28,556 nt of DNA, taken from NCBI GenBank assembly GCA_964415395.1, contig CAYPZU010000025.1:1-28556 (forward strand), read 5' to 3'. Below, in pieces: positions 1 to 5,921 of this stretch (its first letter is position 1; every line of letters begins with the position of its first letter). Position numbers and translations under genes: made by a program. The notes below the pieces were generated by a model, which saw nothing but the letters and a program-made list of their open reading frames with translations, was not told the origin of the DNA and searched no databases. Origin of the DNA: CAYPZU01 sp964415395. Lineage in GTDB: Bacteria; Chlamydiota; Chlamydiia; Chlamydiales; SM23-39.

Positions 1-62
1 AAATAATCTTTGCTCTAGTCTTAAGGAATAAAATGGTTAGAAAACGACTCCCCCTTCCGGGC

Positions 63-180
63 GCGGACGGAGTCCGCAGCTGCGGCAGCGGCGCAGCCAG
101 CCCCAATTTTGGGGCTGAGCCCGGGTAAAAAGAGTAATCCTGTCCATCCTGCCTGATCCTAAAGGCTCGCAGCGCGAGCC
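63..180. repeat. Cluster of nested palindromes, REP-like
   Basis: Three clear inverted repeats lie close together in this non-coding stretch. GCGGAC/GTCCGC is at 63-77 with a 3-base loop. CAGCCCCAA/TTGGGGCTG is at 98-117 with almost no loop. GGCTCGC/GCGAGCC is at 164-180 with loop AGC. A GC-rich run with GCAGCTGC lies between the first two. This density of stems downstream of the 231-1106 gene resembles REP-like intergenic elements. Some stems could help end the minus-strand transcript, but no U-tract follows them directly. No second copy was found in the window, so repeat status is inferred from structure only. Confidence 0.5.
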
Positions 181-227
181 GTATCCTGTTATTTCTCATC
201 CCTGCCAGGCTTGCTCGAGCATCCTGT
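137..227. repeat. Short ATCCTG repeats between genes
   Basis: ATCCTG occurs at 137, 146, 183 and 221, with a further ATCCT at 156. On the minus strand these read CAGGAT, mostly as ACAGGAT. The spacing is irregular (9, 37 and 38 bases), so this is not a CRISPR array. I have an impression of similar CAGGAT-rich intergenic strings in other bacterial genomes but cannot confirm it here. Function unknown. Confidence 0.4.
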
Positions 228-230
228 TCT

Positions 231-1106
231 TTAGAGATAGAGGCGTTTGCGGAGCGAGATATGGGAGGCTTCGTCGGTTTCGATGTAGGCGCGGCCGATA
301 TCGGGCTGGTGCGAGGGGCGGCCCAGCTCGAGGAGATCGAAGAGGCGCGCGTCGAGGGCGAAAATGTGCGCTTCGGAGCAGATCTGCTCCAGAAGTTCTT
401 TGGTGAGAGGGGGGGCTTTTTCCTGGTGGATTTTCTGGAAGAGCTGTTTTGCGGCTTTGGGATTGAAAAGGACCGAGAGAAGATCCGGATGGGCATGGAA
501 GAGGCAGAGTTTGTCCGAAGAAGGCTCGCATTTGAGGTAATCGAGGAGCGGCGGCAGTCCCGTGCCTTTGGAGAGATCCCATTCTTTCGTGCCGCGGAGC
601 ATCCGGTAGTAGAGAGGCTGAAGGGAAGCATCTTTCAGGGAGAGTTTTTCCAAAGAGAAGGGGCTCTCTTTCTCGAGCGCGGTTTTGATTGAGGCGAGGA
701 GCTGGTCGAGGAACCGGTATTCGAAGCGGGGCTGGTTTTGGAAAAGGGGCTGATAGAACGTGCGGAAGAGTTTGGCGGCTGTTTCGTAGAGGAACGGATG
801 CTCGTCCCGCCCTTCGGTGATTAGGGGAAGGAGGTTGAGGCGCGCGCACGGTTCGTTCAGCGCAGGAATTTTTGCTTCCTTGGGAGCGGAGGGCTCCGAT
901 GGGGCGGGGGATGTTTTGTCTAGAGGCTTTTGGCGGAGGCTCTGGTAAAGCTCCGATTCAAAATGGTTCAGATATTTTCGATTGATTTTCTGGAGGCCGA
1001 GATAGGCAGTGCCGAGGCGCCGCGAACCGGTGCTTTTTTCCCAGGTTGCCCAGAATGAGTAGGAGAGGATCAGGAGGAGGGAAAAGACGAGGCCGAGAAT
1101 GTTCAT
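231..1106 (-). CDS. Membrane-anchored protein coupled to pseudopilin gene
   Basis: This 291-residue protein has one N-terminal hydrophobic segment (about residues 3-20) followed by a basic, soluble body, so it is probably anchored in the inner membrane with the rest outside the cytoplasm. It has a Pro/Ala/Ser-rich linker near residues 62-80 and no catalytic motif that I recognise. Its ATG overlaps the TGA of the upstream pseudopilin gene (ATGA at 1103-1106), so translation is probably coupled. The N-terminus lacks the usual prepilin Glu at +5. Position and topology suggest an accessory subunit of a type II secretion-like pseudopilus, perhaps in the place of a GspK-like minor pseudopilin or one of the unassigned chlamydial proteins next to gspG. 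That assignment is inference from context; I do not recognise the family from sequence. Confidence 0.75.
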   Translation of the reverse strand: MNILGLVFSLLLILSYSFWATWEKSTGSRRLGTAYLGLQKINRKYLNHFESELYQSLRQKPLDKTSPAPSEPSAPKEAKIPALNEPCARLNLLPLITEGRDEHPFLYETAAKLFRTFYQPLFQNQPRFEYRFLDQLLASIKTALEKESPFSLEKLSLKDASLQPLYYRMLRGTKEWDLSKGTGLPPLLDYLKCEPSSDKLCLFHAHPDLLSVLFNPKAAKQLFQKIHQEKAPPLTKELLEQICSEAHIFALDARLFDLLELGRPSHQPDIGRAYIETDEASHISLRKRLYL

Positions 1107-1738
1107 CCTTTTTTCCCTCCATTAAAATAGGTGGGGATTGGCTCTGTAGAGGGAAGGAAGAAGGCGAAGCGGAGAGGCTCCTTTTCCGATTGGACAATCG
1201 AGAGGCGGATGATCGAGGGGATATCGGAAGAGGGTTTCCATTTCGTTGCCCATTCAAGGGGCGGCTCCCGCTCTTTTTTCAAAAATTCGAAAGTGTAGGA
1301 CGAGACATTCGAAAGGAGGATCTCTTTGCGCCAGGGATGGTTTTTCCCTTTCTCTGCGGGCCAGAGAGCCAGGCTCAGGTTTTTGCTCTCGTCGAGATAG
1401 ATCCGGGCGAGTACCGCGCCGCTAAAGGCGGGATCGGGGTCGATTCCATTGTCGAAAAGAGCGAGCAGGCTCTGATTTTTCTCGTTGGGGAACTGCTTTG
1501 TGTAGAAGGTGGTTTGGAAGGAGCCTTTTTTCAGATTGGAGAAGAGGGTTTGGAGGCGGGTTTGGAGGAGCTGGCGCGAGACGATTTCTGTCCGGGCCGT
1601 ATCGAGCCGTTTTTCCAGTTTGGCGCTTTCGACGAAAAACGAAAAGAGATAGGTCAGCAAAATCGCAGTCAGCGACAGGCCGATCAGGATTTCGAAGAGG
1701 ATATAAGCCCTTATCCGGGTTCGTTCGCGCGCCGTTTT
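1103..1738 (-). CDS. Type II secretion-like pseudopilin (GspJ-like), start unclear
   Basis: The protein carries a class III prepilin signal. A basic leader (TARERTRIRA) is followed by Y-I-L-F-E, with Glu at +5 if cleavage follows the Ala encoded at 1706-1708, and then a hydrophobic helix of about 20 residues. The roughly 200-residue mature part fits a minor pseudopilin of the GspJ/GspI type. No ATG, GTG or TTG lies at a sensible place. The only ATG in frame is at 1873, which would overlap the OPT gene by 163 bases. The reading frame is -1 relative to the OPT gene, whose own C-terminal ATG-AAA-AAA (around 1735-1743) would give an ideal Met-Lys-Lys leader if the frame shifted there. I set the end at that A-run. 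Either a rare start codon (an ATA overlaps the OPT stop), a ribosomal slip or a sequence error explains this. Confidence 0.65.
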   Translation of the reverse strand, partial: KTARERTRIRAYILFEILIGLSLTAILLTYLFSFFVESAKLEKRLDTARTEIVSRQLLQTRLQTLFSNLKKGSFQTTFYTKQFPNEKNQSLLALFDNGIDPDPAFSGAVLARIYLDESKNLSLALWPAEKGKNHPWRKEILLSNVSSYTFEFLKKEREPPLEWATKWKPSSDIPSIIRLSIVQSEKEPLRFAFFLPSTEPIPTYFNGGKKG

Positions 1739-3597
1739 TTCATCGCGTAGAAAGCGAGTCCCAAGGCGAGAAGCAGATAGGCGGCGAAGCTGACCCAGTC
1801 GGGGAGTTTCGCGGCAGCTTCGGCAGGAACGACCTTGGCCAGCGTCAGGAATGCGATCGCAATTCCTATGCATGCGTCGCCTCCGACGAGCCCCGATGCC
1901 AGAAGAACGCCCCGCTCCTGAGCGAGCTCCTGGGATGTATGGCGGTTGACATAAGCCCTCACAAGACCGCCGACCATAGTAGCAGCGCTTAAAGAAAGAG
2001 GCAAATAAACACCGAGGGCGAACGGCAGNNNNNNNNNNAACGGCAGCACGGGGATCCCAAGCATGGCCATGACCAGCCCGATCATCGCTCCGACGGCGAC
2101 CAGAGTATAGGGGAGGTTGCCGCTGATCACTCCTTCGACGACCATCGACATCAAAGTGGCTTGCGGAGCAGGCATCGATTTCGAGCCGATTCCGTAGGCT
2201 TCATTGAGGAGGTAGACGACGTAGCCGAGCGCCAGCGAGGGGATGAGAACGCCGATGATTTCGGAGATCTGCTGGAGCCGCGGGGTTGCGCCGAGGATGT
2301 AGCCGGCTTTCAGATCTTGCGCCGTGGTGCCGGCCATCGCGATCGCAACCGCTGTCACGCAGCCCATCGTCATCGCGGAAATCATATAGGCTCTTTCGGT
2401 CCAGCTGAGGAGGGTGAAAACGATGCAGGTAATGAGGAGAACGGTGATCACCATCCCCGACATCGGGTTGGAGCTGGAGCCGACCAGGCCTACTGTAATC
2501 GAGGTAACGGCGACGAAGAAAAAGCCGAGGATGATCAGAAGAACGATCGTGAGGAAATTCATCGGCAGGCCGGGGAACAGCCAGAGGATCAGGATGATTG
2601 CCAGCGTTCCCAAAAGAAGCCAGCGGAGGGAGATGTCTTTTTCGGTGCGGGGAAGGTGGGCTCTTTCATGGAATCCGCTTGTCAGTTCTTTGAAGCTGAC
2701 GCGGAGCGTTTTGTAGAGGAGCGGAATGATTCTTATGAGGCTCAGGATGCCTCCGACGGCGAGAGTCCCAGCGCCGATATAGCGGACATAGTGGTTCCAG
2801 ATGTCGTCGGCGCTCATCTCCGGCACCGGTACTGCAGAGGGATAGACGGGGCTGGTTCCGAGGCCGAATACCATGATGAGGGGGATGACGCCCCACCACG
2901 CAAGCGCGCTGCCCGCAAACATCAGAGCGGTGATTCTTGGACCTATAATGTAGCCTACTCCGAGGAGAGCCGGCGTCGCGTCGATGCTGAATTCGGCTTT
3001 GCGCAAAAATCCGAACGTCCAGGTGACGGTTTCGTTCCAGAGATAGAGGGCGTTCGAGCAAAGCTTGAAAACGGCTGCCGCGAGGAATCCCCAGGAAGCC
3101 ATGATCGCCGACTGGCGGCTTGTCTCGCCCGCTTTCAGGATCTCGGCGCAGGCGGTTCCTTCCGGGAAGGGGAGTTTTTTATGTTCTTCGACAATGACGA
3201 AGCGGCGCATCGGGATCATCAGCAGGATGCCGAGAACGCCCCCGAGGGCGGAAAGGAGGAAGATCCGGCCGATCGAAGGACGGTCGCCGAGGAGGATCAG
3301 CGCAGGGATCGTGAAGATCACGCCCGCAGCAAGAGCCTCGCCGACTGTTGCGATCGTTTGAACGATGTTGTTTTCGAGGATCGTCGCATTCCGGCAAAAA
3401 AATCTTAAGAGGGCCATCGACATGATCGCCGCCGGAATCGAAGCGGAGATCGTCGTTCCGATTTTCAGCGCCAGATAGGCGTTCGCCACAGCGAAGAAAA
3501 AGCCGAAAATCATCCCGAGGATCACCGAGCGGGGCGTCAATTCCCGCATGACTGTCGCTGCTGGGACATGAGGATGGAACGTTTCCTGATGGGACAT
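1711..3597 (-). CDS. OPT-family oligopeptide transporter
   Basis: This polytopic inner-membrane protein of about 622 true residues belongs to the OPT family (oligopeptide transporters, bacterial TIGR00733-like branch), thought to import small peptides with protons. The family signature is clear: an N-terminal LTPRSVILG segment, then NIVQTIATVGEALAAGVIF and many hydrophobic helices with charged loops, ending in a short basic cytoplasmic tail. Start: GTG at 3603 and ATG at 3597 are in frame; I choose 3597 because GGAG lies 5 bases upstream. A run of ten N at 2029-2038 is flanked on both sides by AACGGCAG. Merging the two copies keeps the frame and removes 18 bases, restoring GIPVLPFALG. The gene sits between two pseudopilin genes on the same strand, 43 bases after the first. 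Whether the transporter has any role in secretion is unknown. Confidence 0.92.
   Translation of the reverse strand: MSHQETFHPHVPAATVMRELTPRSVILGMIFGFFFAVANAYLALKIGTTISASIPAAIMSMALLRFFCRNATILENNIVQTIATVGEALAAGVIFTIPALILLGDRPSIGRIFLLSALGGVLGILLMIPMRRFVIVEEHKKLPFPEGTACAEILKAGETSRQSAIMASWGFLAAAVFKLCSNALYLWNETVTWTFGFLRKAEFSIDATPALLGVGYIIGPRITALMFAGSALAWWGVIPLIMVFGLGTSPVYPSAVPVPEMSADDIWNHYVRYIGAGTLAVGGILSLIRIIPLLYKTLRVSFKELTSGFHERAHLPRTEKDISLRWLLLGTLAIILILWLFPGLPMNFLTIVLLIILGFFFVAVTSITVGLVGSSSNPMSGMVITVLLITCIVFTLLSWTERAYMISAMTMGCVTAVAIAMAGTTAQDLKAGYILGATPRLQQISEIIGVLIPSLALGYVVYLLNEAYGIGSKSMPAPQATLMSMVVEGVISGNLPYTLVAVGAMIGLVMAMLGIPVLPXXXXLPFALGVYLPLSLSAATMVGGLVRAYVNRHTSQELAQERGVLLASGLVGGDACIGIAIAFLTLAKVVPAEAAAKLPDWVSFAAYLLLALGLAFYAMKKRRANEPG
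2029..2038. other. False scaffold gap inside the OPT gene
   Basis: Ten N are bordered by the same 8 bases, AACGGCAG, on the left (2021-2028) and right (2039-2046). The simplest reading is two overlapping contig ends joined with a default spacer. Collapsing the repeat removes 18 bases, keeps the frame and gives a continuous OPT protein. Confidence 0.85.
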
Positions 3598-3640
3598 GGG
3601 CACTCCAAATATCTCTCCCAGCTATACAGCTTTCAAATTA

Positions 3641-4102
3641 TTAATTACAAGATAAAGGGAGCTTTTGGACGGTAGAAGAGAAAGTGTAGTGGCTGCCGCG
3701 GTCAAGAGGCGGCGAGAATTCAATCCGGATTCGGAGCGAGCGGTAGATCTCGTCCTGCAGGCCGGTTTTTTCTCCGCGGCAGGTAATCGTATAGGTTCGC
3801 TCCACCTGTTTCGGCGCTAAGCCGGGAATGCGGAGGGTCGAAGGAGGGAGGCGGAATACGGTCGATTTATTTCCTTTCGAAGGGATTTTTTCCCAGGGGA
3901 TCTCGTTTTTCAGAAGCTTCTCCTTGATCTCGGAAAAAGTCCAGTCGGCGAGCCGCTCCCGCTCGAGGAGTTCCAGGCTGCGCATTTCGGTCCGGAAGAG
4001 CGTGAGAGGCTGCCGCACAAGAGGGACGGCGCAGAGAGCGACGAGCAGAAAAGCAATTAAGATCTCGAAAAGGAGGAACGATCTTTTTTTCATGCGATGC
4101 AT
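3641..4102 (-). CDS. Type II secretion-like pseudopilin (GspI/GspH-like)
   Basis: This is a 153-residue protein with a class III prepilin signal: a short basic leader (MHRMKKRS), then F-L-L-F-E with Glu at +5 after cleavage at Ser8, then a hydrophobic helix of about 20 residues. The rest is a small mixed domain with two Cys (one in TITCRGE, one next to the C-terminus). Size and layout match minor pseudopilins such as GspI. ATG codons at 4102 and 4093 are both possible; neither has a good Shine-Dalgarno on this strand. It is the first gene of the minus-strand run leading to the OPT transporter, the second pseudopilin and the membrane-anchored protein. The major pseudopilin, ATPase and secretin genes are not in this window. 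Confidence 0.75.
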   Translation of the reverse strand: MHRMKKRSFLLFEILIAFLLVALCAVPLVRQPLTLFRTEMRSLELLERERLADWTFSEIKEKLLKNEIPWEKIPSKGNKSTVFRLPPSTLRIPGLAPKQVERTYTITCRGEKTGLQDEIYRSLRIRIEFSPPLDRGSHYTFSSTVQKLPLSCN

Positions 4103-4157
4103 TCTAAATAAGGAGGAAAATAAAGTCGAATCTTTATTTTAATCATAAAAATTAAAA

Positions 4158-4186
4158 TTGACCCCAATTCGGGGGTTAGTTAAAAT
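4158..4186 (+). promoter_or_regulatory. Candidate sigma-70-type promoter
   Basis: TTGACC at 4158-4163 and TAAAAT at 4181-4186 are separated by exactly 17 bases, a strong fit to the housekeeping consensus. The spacer holds a small inverted repeat (CCCC-AATTC-GGGG, 4162-4174) that could serve as an operator. The ATG at 4194 would lie at or next to the predicted start of transcription, so the transcript may be leaderless. Confidence 0.55.
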
Positions 4187-4193
4187 CGCAGGC

Positions 4194-5156
4194 ATGCTAC
4201 AGACTAAAGCCTTATATAATTTGATTCGCCTCAACGCCAAGGAAGACCCGAAGTTCTCTGCCGAGAAGTGGGCTCTTGAAGATTTACGCCCCCTCGAGAT
4301 GAAAACGTTGTTCGAGCGGCTGAAAAAGCATGGAATCGCCATCGACAAAGAGGCGTTTTTCCAGTTTGCCGAGCAATGCGACACGCCGGAAGAGCTTGCC
4401 GATCTTCTGCTGGAAGACGAAGCCGATGAAAAGAAATGGGACTTGGCCTATTTGGTGTTGTTCGAACTGTGGCGCCGTCTGCTCCCCGAGAAACAGTCTC
4501 TGTCGATTTTCTGCGACGAGCTGGACCAACGCATTTCGCTCTACGACCAGGACGCTCTGGAAAACGACGAGCCGGTGCAGGACAGCCTCGCCAATCTTCT
4601 TGAAATCCTTGAGGAAAACACTGACTCCGGAGCCGATCCGAAAGAGGTGTTCAAGGCGATTTCGAATTATTGCGCCCATGACGTTGAGAGCTTTCTTTAC
4701 GACTATATCTCCGAGCAGCTCGACAATAACAACCCTTACTATGCTTCCGAGCTGACGGAAGGGTTCGCCCCTTTTGCGCAGGAGCCGATCTGGTTTGATT
4801 TTCTCAAAGCGCGCCTCGTCTCAGTCACCGATATCGGAGAGGCGAACACGCTCATTCACGAAATTCTCGATCTCGAACCTGAATTCCCCCTCTTGATGGA
4901 GACTCTCCAATTCCTCGCGGGGAGCGGCGAACATGACTTGTTCATCACCGCGATTAAGAAGATTCTGCCCCAGCTGAAAGCTGAGGAAGAGTTCTTGGAA
5001 GTGATGGAAACGGTAGCCGATTATTACCGCCGCCTCGATGAAGACAAGCTCGAGCAGGCGATTCAAAAACTCCTCAAAGGGCGCAAAAAGGCTTCAGGGA
5101 AACTGAATCCTTCCGATCCCGATCTGAAAAAATTGCGCGAATTGATTACAAAATAG
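4194..5156 (+). CDS. Conserved-looking helical protein of unknown function
   Basis: This is a 320-residue acidic, soluble, strongly helical protein with no signal peptide, membrane segment or catalytic motif that I recognise. Helical hairpins such as LADLLLEDEADEKKW and LANLLEILEEN suggest an alpha-solenoid or scaffold-type fold. A TTG at 4158 would extend the frame by 12 residues, but that TTG is better explained as the -35 box, so I use ATG 4194, which has only a weak AGG in front of it. The gene converges on the phosphoesterase gene and the two stops overlap by 11 bases. The even codon use and the lack of any export signal suggest a cytoplasmic housekeeping or chlamydia-specific protein. 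The assignment is not specific. Confidence 0.85.
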   Translation: MLQTKALYNLIRLNAKEDPKFSAEKWALEDLRPLEMKTLFERLKKHGIAIDKEAFFQFAEQCDTPEELADLLLEDEADEKKWDLAYLVLFELWRRLLPEKQSLSIFCDELDQRISLYDQDALENDEPVQDSLANLLEILEENTDSGADPKEVFKAISNYCAHDVESFLYDYISEQLDNNNPYYASELTEGFAPFAQEPIWFDFLKARLVSVTDIGEANTLIHEILDLEPEFPLLMETLQFLAGSGEHDLFITAIKKILPQLKAEEEFLEVMETVADYYRRLDEDKLEQAIQKLLKGRKKASGKLNPSDPDLKKLRELITK

Positions 5157-5904
5157 CGATGGGCTGAAAGCGGATGTAATCGCTGGATGCGAGGACGTAC
5201 CGGACGCCGTTTCGCTCGCCGAAAAGCGAAACGCCCGGCTTGATATTGTGCAGATGGCCGAAGACGCAAACGTCGATCCGGTTCTGTTCGAGGATTTGGG
5301 CGGCTCTTGACGGTTTTAGATCGGCTCCGATCGGCGGATAGTGGGTCATCGCGATCCGCACTTTCGCTTTCGGATCGAGCGCGGCCAGGCTCATCTTCAG
5401 CCGTTCCAGCTCTCTGTTGAAGATCTTCGCTTCCATCTCTTCCTGCACGACTTCTTCCACATCCTGCGCCGGTTTCGCCGCGCGCGGATTTTCCCTGAAT
5501 TCGATGAATTCCGAGAACGAATATTCGGGCGTGTCCCACAGGCGGGCGCCGCCGATCGCAACGTCTTTCCAGTGGAAGGCGTTATTCTGGATCAGATGGA
5601 TCGAGGGAGGGAGAACTTCGGAGATCTTTTTCAGGGAGCCCCACCAGTAATCGTGGTTTCCCTTGATCATCACTTTGGTGCCAGGCAGCTCGTGAACCCA
5701 CTGCAGATCGGGAACCGCTTCTTCAAGCTTCAGCGCCCAGGAGAGATCCCCCGGCACCAGCACCAGATCCGCAGGATCGATCAGGCTTTTCCACGACGAG
5801 GCGATTTTCGCCGCGTGCGCTTCCCAGGCAGGGCCGAAAACGTCCATGCTCTTGTTCTCTACCCCGAAGCTCAAGTGAAGATCGCCGATAGCCCAAATAC
5901 GCAT
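5146..5904 (-). CDS. Calcineurin-like metallophosphoesterase
   Basis: This 252-residue cytoplasmic hydrolase has the five metal-binding blocks of the calcineurin-like superfamily in order: GDLHLS near the N-terminus, PGDLSWA, KGNHDYWW, MTHYPP and FGHLHN. Two divalent metals would be held by the Asp/His/Asn residues of these blocks. The substrate cannot be told from the sequence; related bacterial proteins act on phosphodiesters or nucleotides. The frame is open further upstream, but MRIWAIGDLH at 5904 is the natural start because motif I begins seven residues later, as usual in this family. The gene ends convergently with the orphan at 4194-5156. It lies 17 bases after the barrel protein gene on the same strand, so the two may share a transcript. 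Confidence 0.92.
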   Translation of the reverse strand: MRIWAIGDLHLSFGVENKSMDVFGPAWEAHAAKIASSWKSLIDPADLVLVPGDLSWALKLEEAVPDLQWVHELPGTKVMIKGNHDYWWGSLKKISEVLPPSIHLIQNNAFHWKDVAIGGARLWDTPEYSFSEFIEFRENPRAAKPAQDVEEVVQEEMEAKIFNRELERLKMSLAALDPKAKVRIAMTHYPPIGADLKPSRAAQILEQNRIDVCVFGHLHNIKPGVSLFGERNGVRYVLASSDYIRFQPIAIL

Positions 5905-5921
5905 ACAGACAGAATATCCGA

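Noticed and set aside
137..227. CRISPR-like direct repeats
   Set aside because: Units are only 6-7 bases and the spacing is irregular.
1046..1750. A 234-codon plus-strand frame opposite the pseudopilin gene
   Set aside because: No recognisable domain, and the opposite frame has a clear prepilin signal.
1711..1750. True programmed frameshift fusing the OPT transporter to the pseudopilin
   Set aside because: The six-A run lacks the standard X-XXY-YYZ form in the OPT frame (G-AAA-AAA), and a fused membrane transporter-pseudopilin makes little sense; kept only as one explanation for the start problem.
2161..3408. A long open frame on the plus strand opposite the OPT gene
   Set aside because: It is rich in Arg, Asp, Glu and His with no family pattern, as expected for the antisense of a hydrophobic transporter gene.
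4158..4193. TTG start 12 codons upstream for the 4194 gene
   Set aside because: The TTG is part of a well-placed -35 box, and the extra residues add nothing recognisable.
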